Below, piece by piece: positions 26,595 through 35,408 of a stretch of DNA of 64,000 nt. The translations under genes were made by a program, and so were the position numbers. The DNA comes from Galbibacter sp038433465 (GTDB lineage Bacteria; Bacteroidota; Bacteroidia; Flavobacteriales; Flavobacteriaceae). The DNA is taken from NCBI RefSeq assembly GCF_038433465.1, contig NZ_JAESVF010000001.1:620001-684000 (forward strand), written 5' to 3'. Each line of letters opens with the position of its first letter. Position 1 is the first letter of the stretch. The notes under the pieces were generated by a model. That model did no database searches. It had not been told where the DNA came from and was given only the letters and a program-made list of their open reading frames with translations.

Positions 26595-28226
26595 ATGCGC
26601 CTTCACCAAACCACAATTTTATTAGCACTTTTTATTGTCAATTTAGCACTAGCCCAAAACCCAGACACCTATGTGTCGAAAGTTTGGGTTGCCGACCAAG
26701 GAGACGGAACGTATAAAAATCCGATTATTTATGCCGATTATTCCGATCCAGATGTAGTACGCGTAGGAGACGATTATTACATGACGGCATCGAGTTTTAA
26801 CACCACTCCAGCATTGCCAATTCTTCATTCTAAAGACATGGTGAATTGGAAGCTTATTAACTACGCGCTTCCAACCTTAGTTCCAAAAGATCATTTTAGT
26901 GTTCCACAGCACGGAAATGGAGTTTGGGCGCCAAGTATTCGTTACCACAACAACGAAATATATATTTATTGGGGCGATCCTGACTTCGGAATTTACATGG
27001 TAAAAACAAAAAATCCCTACGGAAAATGGGACGAACCAGTTTTGGTAATGGAAGCCAAAGGAGCTATCGATGCTTGTCCGCTTTGGGACGACAACGGCAA
27101 GGCGTATTTGGTACATGCTTGGGCAGGAAGTCGTGCAGGTGTAAAAAGCTTATTAACTGTACACGAAATGAATGCTGAAGGCACTAAAGTGCTCGATAAA
27201 GGAAAGCATGTTTTTGATGGTCATGAAAATCATCCAACAGTTGAAGGTTCTAAATTTTATAAAAGAAACGGTTACTACTACATTTTTGCTCCAGCAGGTG
27301 GTGTTGCTACTGGATGGCAACTTATTTTAAGGTCTAAAGATGTATTTGGACCTTACGAGGAAAAAGTAGTTTTAGAGCAAGGAACAACCAAAATTAATGG
27401 TCCGCACCAAGGGGCTTGGGTAGACACGCCAAAAGGAGCTTCTTGGTTTTACCACTTTCAAGATGTAGATGCCTATGGACGCATCGTGCATTTGCAACCA
27501 ATGAGTTGGAAAAACGATTGGCCAGTAATGGGGAAAGACCTCGACGGAAACGGAATTGGAGAGCCTGTTGCATCGCATAAAAAACCAGATGTAGGAAAAT
27601 CGTATCCTGTGGTAACTCCTGTCGAAACAGATGAGTTTGATACCGATGTTTTAGGACTTCAATGGCAATGGCAAGCAAACTCAAATGTATTGTGGCATGC
27701 GCAATTTAGAAATACCGATTATTTAAGATTGTTTTCAATTAAAGTTCCTGAGGAAAGTACAAATTTATGGATGGTGCCAAATTTGTTATTACAAAAGTTT
27801 CCTGCTCCAAATTTTTCAGCAACAACAAAAGTTAAATTGTTTCCTGAAGAAGCCGAGAGCGGTAAAAGTGCAGGACTTATCATCATGGGAATGGATTATG
27901 CTACACTTTCAATTTCTTCGGATAAAGAAGGGTATTTTATTACGCAAAATGAAGCTTTGGGAGCTATAAAAGGAAATGCCGAAAAGCAAAATGCTAAAGA
28001 GCGAATTAAAAGTAACGAAGTTTATTTTAAAGTAACTGTTTCTGCTCCAGATGCGATGTGCCAATTCAGTTATAGCGAAAACGGAAAAACGTTCAAAAAC
28101 ATAGGAAAGCCTTTTAAAGCACAACCAGGAAAATGGATTGGTGCAAAAGTAGGATTATTTAGTGTGAGCACTCAAGAAGCTAAGCGCGGGGGATATGCAG
28201 ATTTCGATTGGTTTAGAGTAGAGTAG
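26595..28226 (+). CDS. GH43 family glycosidase with C-terminal beta-sandwich
   Basis: A 543-residue secreted enzyme (signal ends at LALAQN). The five-bladed propeller has the catalytic base Asp in IYADYSDPDVVRVGDDYYM (about 50), the Asp modulator in AIDACPLWDD (about 158) and the acid Glu in HPTVEGSKFYKRNGYYYIF (about 216). From about residue 345 a laminin-G/DUF1349-like sandwich follows (FDTDVLGLQWQWQANSN), common in GH43 xylosidase/arabinofuranosidase enzymes. In this locus it would trim arabinose, xylose or galactose side chains. It ends 1 bp before the GH95 gene. Confidence 0.9.
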   Translation: MRLHQTTILLALFIVNLALAQNPDTYVSKVWVADQGDGTYKNPIIYADYSDPDVVRVGDDYYMTASSFNTTPALPILHSKDMVNWKLINYALPTLVPKDHFSVPQHGNGVWAPSIRYHNNEIYIYWGDPDFGIYMVKTKNPYGKWDEPVLVMEAKGAIDACPLWDDNGKAYLVHAWAGSRAGVKSLLTVHEMNAEGTKVLDKGKHVFDGHENHPTVEGSKFYKRNGYYYIFAPAGGVATGWQLILRSKDVFGPYEEKVVLEQGTTKINGPHQGAWVDTPKGASWFYHFQDVDAYGRIVHLQPMSWKNDWPVMGKDLDGNGIGEPVASHKKPDVGKSYPVVTPVETDEFDTDVLGLQWQWQANSNVLWHAQFRNTDYLRLFSIKVPEESTNLWMVPNLLLQKFPAPNFSATTKVKLFPEEAESGKSAGLIIMGMDYATLSISSDKEGYFITQNEALGAIKGNAEKQNAKERIKSNEVYFKVTVSAPDAMCQFSYSENGKTFKNIGKPFKAQPGKWIGAKVGLFSVSTQEAKRGGYADFDWFRVE

Positions 28227-28227
28227 C

Positions 28228-30684
28228 ATGAACAAGCACATTTATATTTTATTTTTTGTTTTGGCTTTTTCGTTTGTAAAAGCGCAAAACAATAACATTT
28301 TGTGGTACAACAAACCTGCAAGCAACTGGAATGAAGCCTTGCCTGTTGGTAATGGCAGAATTGGTGCAATGCTATTTGGTGGTGTTGCTACCGACGAAAT
28401 TCAATTAAACGAAGAAACTGTTTGGGCAGGAAGTCCTGGTAATAATATTTCGAAAGATTTTTATGAGGAAATACAAGCAATTAGAGCCTTGCTTTTTGAA
28501 GGGAAATATGTTGAAGCCCAACAAAAAGCCTTAGAAGTATTCCCGAAAAATACACCCGAAAACACCAATTACGGAATGCCTTATCAAACAGTGGGAAGCG
28601 TAAAATTGGCGTTTAAAAATCACGAAAATATAAGTGAATATCGTAGGGAATTAAACATCAACAATGCGGTTTCTAAGCTAAGTTACCTTGCCAACGGAAC
28701 GAAGTTTGAAAGGTCTTATTTTGTTTCGTATCCAGACCAAGTAATGGTTATTTATTTAAAAGCCAATCAAGCTGGGAAATTAAACTTCGATATAGCTATT
28801 GAAAGTGAGCAAACACATCAAAACAGTATTGAAAACGGAGTTTTAAGCCTGTCAGGAACAAGTCAGTCACATGAAAATAAACCTGGTAAAGTTAAGTTTA
28901 ACACCTTAGTTTTTCCGAAGTTAATAGGCGATGGAAATGTAACAACCAAAAAGGGAAAACTCGTTGTAGAAAATGCGCAAGAAGTTATTTTATTTATCAG
29001 CATAGGTACAAACTTTAAAAAGTACAACGATTTAACTAACGATGAAGTTGCCGTTGCTTCAACATATTTAAATGAAGTAAAAAACAAACCGCTACAGCGT
29101 ATACAAGAAGCGCATACAAACGATTATCAAAAACTATTTAATCGAGTAGAACTTAGCTTAGGAGCAAACAATTTTGAAGAACTTCCAACTGACGAAAGAC
29201 TAAAATCTTTTTCAAAAAACAACGATTTATCTTTGGTGTCGCTGTATTTTCAGTTTGGTCGGTATTTACTCATTTCGAGTTCCAGAGAAGGAGGACAACC
29301 TGCCAATCTTCAAGGTATTTGGAATCATAAATTATCGCCTCCGTGGGATAGCAAATACACCGTCAATATCAATACAGAAATGAATTATTGGCCCGCGGAA
29401 GTTACAAACTTATCAGAGCTACACTCTCCTCTATTTTCAATGCTAGAAGATTTAGCTGAAACAGGAAAAGAGTCTGCCGAAAAAATGTACCATGCACGAG
29501 GCTGGAATATTCATCATAATACCGATTTATGGCGAATTTCTGGAATTGTAGATGGAGGGTTTTATGGATTTTGGCCAATGGGAGGAGCCTGGCTGAGTCA
29601 GCATATTTGGCAACACTTTTTATTTACGGGCGATGTTGATTTTTTAAAAAAGTATTATCCTGTTTTAAAAGGAACTGCGCAATTTTATGTAGATGCGCTA
29701 CAGCAAGAACCTGCAAATGGTTGGCTCGTGGTGAGTCCGTCTATTTCTCCTGAAAACAAATATGTTGATGGTGTAGGATTGACTTACGGAACTACAATGG
29801 ACAATCAATTGGTTTTTGATGTTTTTAATAATGTTGAAAAAGCCGCTCAAATTTTAAATATTGATACTGAATTTATTTCAGCAGTAAAAAATAAAAAAGC
29901 AAAACTACCTCCTATGCAAATAGGAAAACACTCGCAATTGCAAGAGTGGATTGAAGATTGGGACAACCCAAATAATAAACACCGACACATATCGCATTTG
30001 TACGGTTTATACCCATCGGCTCAAATTTCGCCATTTAAAAACCCAAAGTTATTTCAAGCTGCAAAAAACACTTTAAATCAACGCGGAGATAAATCCACAG
30101 GTTGGTCTATGGGGTGGAAAGTAAACTTTTGGGCTAGAATGTTGGACGGAAATCGGGCTTACCAATTAATCAAAGAGCAACTTACTATGGTTAATGATGG
30201 AACAACTTCTGGCGGAACGTATCCAAATTTATTCGATGCGCATCCACCTTTTCAAATCGATGGAAACTTTGGTTGTACAGCCGGAATTGCCGAAATGTTA
30301 TTACAATCACACGATGAAGCACTCTTCCTCCTTCCTGCCCTACCAACCGATTGGAGTGAGGGTAAAATTGAAGGTTTGATGGCAAGAGGAGGTTTTGAAG
30401 TTGATTTAAATTGGCAACAAAACAAACTTCAAACCGTAAGTGTTGAGTCTAAATTGGGCGGAAATTTAAGAATCCGTTCAAAAGAAATTTTATACGATTC
30501 TTCAGGAAATGTGCTTCCAAAAGCAGTGGGAGAAAACAAAAATATTTTTTATCAAAATCCACCAATTAAAGAGGTGCTTGTTTCAGAAAAAGCTCAATTT
30601 GAAAACCTAGAAAACGGTAGTTTTTATGTGTATGATATTCAAACTGAAAAAGGAGCAAGCTATGTATTTAAAACCTACAAATAA
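28228..30684 (+). CDS. GH95 family alpha-L-fucosidase / alpha-L-galactosidase
   Basis: An 818-residue secreted enzyme of glycoside hydrolase family 95 (signal ends at FVKAQN). Family blocks: WNEALPVGNGRIGAMLFGG near the start, SREGGQPANLQGIWN, NINTEMNYWPAEVTNLSEL (about 382) and IHHNTDLWRISG (about 427). The (alpha/alpha)6 core ends with DGNFGCTAGIAEMLLQSH, followed by a C-terminal beta domain. In pectin loci GH95 removes L-fucose or L-galactose from rhamnogalacturonan-II or xyloglucan-type side chains; which one cannot be told here. It is 6 bp before the second GH28. Confidence 0.92.
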   Translation: MNKHIYILFFVLAFSFVKAQNNNILWYNKPASNWNEALPVGNGRIGAMLFGGVATDEIQLNEETVWAGSPGNNISKDFYEEIQAIRALLFEGKYVEAQQKALEVFPKNTPENTNYGMPYQTVGSVKLAFKNHENISEYRRELNINNAVSKLSYLANGTKFERSYFVSYPDQVMVIYLKANQAGKLNFDIAIESEQTHQNSIENGVLSLSGTSQSHENKPGKVKFNTLVFPKLIGDGNVTTKKGKLVVENAQEVILFISIGTNFKKYNDLTNDEVAVASTYLNEVKNKPLQRIQEAHTNDYQKLFNRVELSLGANNFEELPTDERLKSFSKNNDLSLVSLYFQFGRYLLISSSREGGQPANLQGIWNHKLSPPWDSKYTVNINTEMNYWPAEVTNLSELHSPLFSMLEDLAETGKESAEKMYHARGWNIHHNTDLWRISGIVDGGFYGFWPMGGAWLSQHIWQHFLFTGDVDFLKKYYPVLKGTAQFYVDALQQEPANGWLVVSPSISPENKYVDGVGLTYGTTMDNQLVFDVFNNVEKAAQILNIDTEFISAVKNKKAKLPPMQIGKHSQLQEWIEDWDNPNNKHRHISHLYGLYPSAQISPFKNPKLFQAAKNTLNQRGDKSTGWSMGWKVNFWARMLDGNRAYQLIKEQLTMVNDGTTSGGTYPNLFDAHPPFQIDGNFGCTAGIAEMLLQSHDEALFLLPALPTDWSEGKIEGLMARGGFEVDLNWQQNKLQTVSVESKLGGNLRIRSKEILYDSSGNVLPKAVGENKNIFYQNPPIKEVLVSEKAQFENLENGSFYVYDIQTEKGASYVFKTYK

Positions 30685-30690
30685 TTTACA

Positions 30691-32385
30691 ATGAAAAACA
30701 AGTTTCAAAAATACGTTTATGTCTTGATGTTTTTGAGCTTCTTTACAGGAAGTGCTCAAGAAATAACACCCGTTCCAGCATCTATTTATGAAAATATAGA
30801 AATTGAAATGCCAAAGGTTTCTTTGGTTTCGTTTCCATCTTTGGTGGTAAGTATTAAGGATTATGGCGCTGTAGAAGGAGGGTTTGAAAAAAATACCAAA
30901 GCTATAGAAAAAGCCATTTACGAAGTCTCAAAAAAAGGTGGTGGAACAGTTAAAATCCCAAGAGGAATTTGGTTAACAGGGCCAATTACATTACGAAGTA
31001 ATATTAACCTTCATCTCGAAGATGGAGCTTTATTGCTTTTCAGTAAAGATTTTAACGATTATCCGTTGGTCGATACTAGTTTTGAGGGTTTAAATACTAC
31101 ACGTTGCACCTCCCCTATTAATGCGTTAAGTGCCGTAAATATTGCCATTACAGGAAAAGGAGTGATCGACGGAAACGGAGATGCATGGCGCCCTGTAAAG
31201 AAAGGAAAAATGACTGCCAGCCAATGGAGTAAATTGGTAGCTTCTGGTGGGGTGCTTTCAGAAGATGGAAAGATTTGGTTTCCTTCGGAAAGCTCAAAAA
31301 AAGGTTTCGAAAGTCGAGACTATTTTAACGTGCCAAATATTTCATCTAAAAAAGGTTTGGAGGCGGTTAAAGATTTTCTTCGTCCGGTAATGGTGAGTTT
31401 GGTTAAATGTGACAAAGTTTTACTCGACGGACCTACTTTTCAAAATTCTCCAGCCTGGAATATTCATCCATTAATGAGCAGTAATATCATCATAAGAAAC
31501 CTCAACATTAGAAACCCTTGGTACAGTCAAAATGGCGACGGACTCGACTTAGAGTCTTGCCATAATGTGCTCATTTATAATAATACGTTTGATGTTGGAG
31601 ACGATGCAATTTGCTTCAAATCTGGAAAAGATAAAGATGGTCGCAATAGAGGTATTTCCACAGAAAATGTAATCGTTAAAAACAACACTGTTTACCATGC
31701 ACACGGAGGTTTTGTTATAGGAAGTGAAATGTCGGGAGGAGTGAAAAATGTTCATGTTTCTAACTGTAATTTTATAGGAACCGATGTTGGACTTCGGTTT
31801 AAAAGTACCCGCGGAAGAGGTGGCGTTGTGGAAAATATTTACATCTCGAATATTAACATGATAAATATCCCTACTGATGCCATCCGTTTTAATATGTTTT
31901 ACAGCGGAAACTCGCCAATTTTAGAAGAAAACCAAAGTGCAGAAGACGAAGCAAGAGACGAAAATAAAGTTGCAGTAACCGAAGAAACTCCTGCTTTTAG
32001 AAATATTTACATGAAAAATATTATCGCTACCAATTCTGGGAAAGCAGCATTTTTTATGGGACTTCCAGAAAAAAGTTTAGAAAATGTAAGTCTTGAAAAT
32101 GCAATTTTAGAAGCCGAAGAAGGAATAACAGTTATCGATACCCGTGGACTTAAACTAAAAAATGTAAAAGTAATTAGTAAAAAAACCGAGGCCCTTACAA
32201 TTTATAATTCTCAAGATATTACTGTTGATGCCTTTACTTTTTCTGAAAATGAAAAGGCGGTTGTTAAGGTCTTAGGAACACAATCTGCAAACATTAATCT
32301 TAAGAAATCCGATTTTAAAAATTCAGAAAAACAAGTAGTTATAGCCAAATTGCTGGCAAAAGAAACCGTATCTTTTCAGGAATAA
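30691..32385 (+). CDS. GH28 family glycosidase, second paralogue
   Basis: A 564-residue secreted GH28 enzyme (signal ends near GSAQE), about 100 residues longer than its neighbour at 25169. Catalytic sites are NGDG (about 279), GDDA (about 303), HGGF (about 337) and RFKSTRGRGG (about 368), where Phe replaces the Ile of the usual RIK. The extended insert at 170-220 (KIWFPSESSKKGFESRDYF) and the RFK variant are often seen in exo-acting or rhamnogalacturonan-directed GH28 members. No lipobox is seen. Complementary exo action to the first GH28 is inferred. Confidence 0.9.
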   Translation: MKNKFQKYVYVLMFLSFFTGSAQEITPVPASIYENIEIEMPKVSLVSFPSLVVSIKDYGAVEGGFEKNTKAIEKAIYEVSKKGGGTVKIPRGIWLTGPITLRSNINLHLEDGALLLFSKDFNDYPLVDTSFEGLNTTRCTSPINALSAVNIAITGKGVIDGNGDAWRPVKKGKMTASQWSKLVASGGVLSEDGKIWFPSESSKKGFESRDYFNVPNISSKKGLEAVKDFLRPVMVSLVKCDKVLLDGPTFQNSPAWNIHPLMSSNIIIRNLNIRNPWYSQNGDGLDLESCHNVLIYNNTFDVGDDAICFKSGKDKDGRNRGISTENVIVKNNTVYHAHGGFVIGSEMSGGVKNVHVSNCNFIGTDVGLRFKSTRGRGGVVENIYISNINMINIPTDAIRFNMFYSGNSPILEENQSAEDEARDENKVAVTEETPAFRNIYMKNIIATNSGKAAFFMGLPEKSLENVSLENAILEAEEGITVIDTRGLKLKNVKVISKKTEALTIYNSQDITVDAFTFSENEKAVVKVLGTQSANINLKKSDFKNSEKQVVIAKLLAKETVSFQE

Positions 32386-32400
32386 ACTAACTAACAAGCC

Positions 32401-35037
32401 ATGAAAAAAATAACTACATACTTAGCATTTTTTATAGGACTTCATTTTTGTTTTTCGCAAGCGGAAATATATCCGTTTCAAAACGCAGCATTACCAGAAG
32501 AAGAACGCATAACAGATTTGTTAAATCGCCTTTCTACGGATGAAAAAATAGCACAATTATTATATCGTTCACCAGCAATCGAGCGCTTAGGAATACCCTC
32601 GTACAATTGGTGGAACGAGTCGTTACACGGTGTTGCGCGTGCAGGATATGCAACGGTATTTCCGCAGTCGATAACAATTGCTGCATCATGGAACGACGAG
32701 TTAGTTGCCTCAGTTGCCAATGTAATTTCAGACGAAGCCAGAGCAAAACATCACGAATACTTACGCCGTGGACAAAGAGATATTTATCAAGGTCTTACTT
32801 TTTGGTCGCCCAACATCAATATTTTTAGAGACCCAAGATGGGGACGAGGACACGAAACTTACGGGGAAGACCCCTATTTAACAGGCGTTTTAGGAACTCA
32901 ATTTGTAAAAGGCTTGCAAGGCAACGATTCTAAATATTTAAAAGTTGTGGCTACCGCCAAACACTTTGCAGTGCATTCAGGGCCAGAACCACTTCGACAC
33001 GAGTTTGATGTTGCTCCATCGCAACGCGACTTATGGGAAACCTATTTACCGGCATTCCGCACATTGGTTAAAGAAGGCAAAGTGTATTCCGTTATGACGG
33101 CCTATAACCGAGTGTATGGAGAAGCTGCCAGCGCTAGCGATTCACTTTATAACATCTTAAGAAAAACTTGGGGGTTTGATGGTTATGTAGTTTCCGATTG
33201 TGGTGCTATTGCCGATATGTGGAAAACGCATTACGTAGCAAAAGACGCTGCAGAAGCATCTGCTATGGCGGTAAAAAGTGGTTGTGATTTAAATTGCGGA
33301 AGCTCGTATGAAAAGCTTACAAATGCAATGCAACAAGGAATTATTACTGAAGCAGATTTAGATGTAGCCTTACGACGGTTGTTGCGTGCAAGGTTTAAAC
33401 TCGGTATGTTCGACGCGCCAGAAAATGTACCTTATGCGCAAATTCCATTTTCAGTAAATAACAGTTCTCAAAACAATGCATTGGCACTAAAAGCAGCCCA
33501 AGAAAGTATCGTGTTATTGAAAAACGAAAACGCAACTTTACCACTGTCTAAAAAACTTAAAAACATTGCCGTTATTGGTCCGAATGCCGCAAATATACAG
33601 TCGCTTTGGGGAAATTATAACGGGATGCCTAAAAATCCGGTTACTGTTTTAGAAGGAATAAAAAATAAAGTAGGCAACACAGCAAACGTTGTTTATGAAG
33701 AGGGAGCGCCACTTGCAAATGGAATCCCTACGATGGAAGTAATTCCTGCAAAATATTTTTCTACGGAAGAAGGAGCGCAAGGCCTTACAGCCTCATACTA
33801 CGCTAGTACCGAATGGAAAGGGACTCCCCTTTACACACAAACCGACAAAGCAGTAGATTTTCAGTGGGATATTGAAACTCCAGACCCTCGCTTGAAAATG
33901 GGAAATTACAGTATACGTTGGTCAGGTTACCTCACAGCTCCAGAATCTGGAACTTATTATTTTAGCGATTGGGCAAAACCTTTTATGGAATTTACCATTG
34001 CCGAAACGTTAAAAGGCGGACGCGTTCATGAACATCATGCGGTAATCGACCCAAAAGAAATGTATCTTGAAAAAGGGAAAAAGTATAAAATCGAAATAAA
34101 ATATAACAATTATTACGGCGATGCCACAGCTAAAATGTTGTGGAGTATTCCGAAGGAAAACCAATTGAAAAATGCTGTATTGGCAGCCAAAAATTCGGAT
34201 GTTGTTGTCTTAGCTTTAGGATTGAATGAACGCTTGGAAGGCGAAGAAATGAAAGTCGAAGTTGAAGGCTTTGCAGATGGCGATAGAACCAAATTAGATT
34301 TACCAAAAAGTCAAATTGAATTAATGAAAGCAGTGGTAACTACCGGAAAACCTATTGTGTTGGTTTTACTTAATGGAAGTGCATTGTCGATTAATTGGGC
34401 TTCAGAGAATATTCCGGCAATTTTATCGGCAGGATATCCTGGGCAAGAAGGTGGAAATGCGGTTGCAGATGTGTTGTTTGGCGATTACAATCCGGCGGGA
34501 AGATTACCTGTAACCTATTATAAATCGGTTAACGATTTGCCTGCTTTTGAAGATTATAATATGGATGGACGTACTTATAAATACTTCAAAAAAGAACCTC
34601 TTTATCCTTTTGGTCATGGGTTAAGTTATGCTTCTTTTGAATATTCTCAGCTCGAAATTCCTTCAGCAATAGAAATAAATAAACCAATTACTGTTTCTGT
34701 GGAAGTTAAAAATATTGGTGATTTTGATGGTGATGAAGTGGTACAAGTATATCTTACCGACGAGGAGGCTTCAACAACTCGACCTATCAGACAATTGGTT
34801 GGGTTTAAAAGAATTCATCTAAAAAAAGGAGAAACTAAAAAAGTAAGTCTAACTATTCAGCCTAGACAATTAGGAATGATTGATAGTAACAACCAATTGG
34901 TTATCGAGCCTGGTTGGTTCAACATAAGCGTTGGAGGAAAACAACCCGGGTTTAAAGGACTGCAAGATGCAAAATCGACCACAACACTTTCAAAACGAAT
35001 TTCAGTAAACGGAAAAACTGTTGCTCTTCCGTATTAA
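32401..35037 (+). CDS. GH3 beta-glycosidase with PA14 insert
   Basis: An 878-residue secreted GH3 enzyme (signal ends near FCFSQ). The TIM-barrel holds TAKHFAVHSGPEP and nucleophile Asp in YVVSDCGAI (about 265). The second domain begins at ALKAAQESIVLLKNENATLPL and is split by a PA14 module at about 455-590 (GLTASYYASTEWKG to TAKMLWSIP), which often blocks or shapes the active site. A fibronectin-III-like domain ends the protein. Xylosidase, glucosidase or arabinosidase activity is possible. It is the last enzyme before the repeat-bearing gap. Confidence 0.93.
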   Translation: MKKITTYLAFFIGLHFCFSQAEIYPFQNAALPEEERITDLLNRLSTDEKIAQLLYRSPAIERLGIPSYNWWNESLHGVARAGYATVFPQSITIAASWNDELVASVANVISDEARAKHHEYLRRGQRDIYQGLTFWSPNINIFRDPRWGRGHETYGEDPYLTGVLGTQFVKGLQGNDSKYLKVVATAKHFAVHSGPEPLRHEFDVAPSQRDLWETYLPAFRTLVKEGKVYSVMTAYNRVYGEAASASDSLYNILRKTWGFDGYVVSDCGAIADMWKTHYVAKDAAEASAMAVKSGCDLNCGSSYEKLTNAMQQGIITEADLDVALRRLLRARFKLGMFDAPENVPYAQIPFSVNNSSQNNALALKAAQESIVLLKNENATLPLSKKLKNIAVIGPNAANIQSLWGNYNGMPKNPVTVLEGIKNKVGNTANVVYEEGAPLANGIPTMEVIPAKYFSTEEGAQGLTASYYASTEWKGTPLYTQTDKAVDFQWDIETPDPRLKMGNYSIRWSGYLTAPESGTYYFSDWAKPFMEFTIAETLKGGRVHEHHAVIDPKEMYLEKGKKYKIEIKYNNYYGDATAKMLWSIPKENQLKNAVLAAKNSDVVVLALGLNERLEGEEMKVEVEGFADGDRTKLDLPKSQIELMKAVVTTGKPIVLVLLNGSALSINWASENIPAILSAGYPGQEGGNAVADVLFGDYNPAGRLPVTYYKSVNDLPAFEDYNMDGRTYKYFKKEPLYPFGHGLSYASFEYSQLEIPSAIEINKPITVSVEVKNIGDFDGDEVVQVYLTDEEASTTRPIRQLVGFKRIHLKKGETKKVSLTIQPRQLGMIDSNNQLVIEPGWFNISVGGKQPGFKGLQDAKSTTTLSKRISVNGKTVALPY

Positions 35038-35079
35038 AAAAGTGAATTCGACATAAGAAAGATAGATATAAGATAAAAG

Positions 35080-35264
35080 GACCTATTAAAAAAGTGTTGA
35101 AAATCAAGGAAGCTGTGTGGGCTGATAGATAAAAAGCTGTTTGAGCGTAGCGAGTTCTTTTTATCTGTGGCGGGTGTTTCCGTAGATTTTCTGATGCTTT
35201 TTTAATCAGTCTTGACTTTCCTGCATGCCGGCAGGCAGGTTTGTTTCGTTTTTGTGTCAAGACA
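35080..35264 (+). repeat. Dispersed repeat copy A (inverted partner at 44776-44943)
   Basis: Begins ACCTATTAAAAAAGTG and ends TTTTTGTGTCAAGACA. It contains an internal stem GATAAAAAG (35128-35136) / CTTTTTATC (35157-35165) and matches the reverse complement of 44776-44943 along nearly its whole length, except for a clean 20 bp insertion at 35220-35239. Confidence 0.85.
35220..35239. repeat. 20 bp GC-rich palindrome inserted into repeat copy A
   Basis: Starts CCTGCATGCC and ends GGCAGGCAGG, an imperfect palindrome with one mismatched pair. The flanks TTT and TTTG join to give exactly the uninterrupted six-T sequence of the partner repeat at 44.8 kb, so the insertion left no target duplication. 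Confidence 0.8.
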
Positions 35265-35408
35265 ACTGCGAAGCACATCAACGAACACCAATAAAAAATG
35301 TTTTTTTTGTGAGTTAAAAATGAAAGTATAATTAAATAAATATAACACAGATAGTTGAAACTCCTCTCTATTGACATTTATATCGAACTGAGGTTAAAAA
35401 ATAAAAAA

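Larger units (their letters stand above)
35038..35408. other. Repeat-bearing gap inside the pectin locus
   Basis: A 371 bp gap without a convincing ORF. It contains dispersed repeat copy A (35080-35264) interrupted by a 20 bp GC-rich palindrome at 35220-35239. No clear promoter of the TAnnTTTG type is seen ahead of the esterase gene, so that gene may depend on read-through. Confidence 0.6.

Noticed and set aside
35373..35408. TTGACA-like -35 box before the double esterase
   Set aside because: It resembles an E. coli sigma-70 box, but this phylum uses TTTG/TAnnTTTG elements and none is present there at proper spacing.
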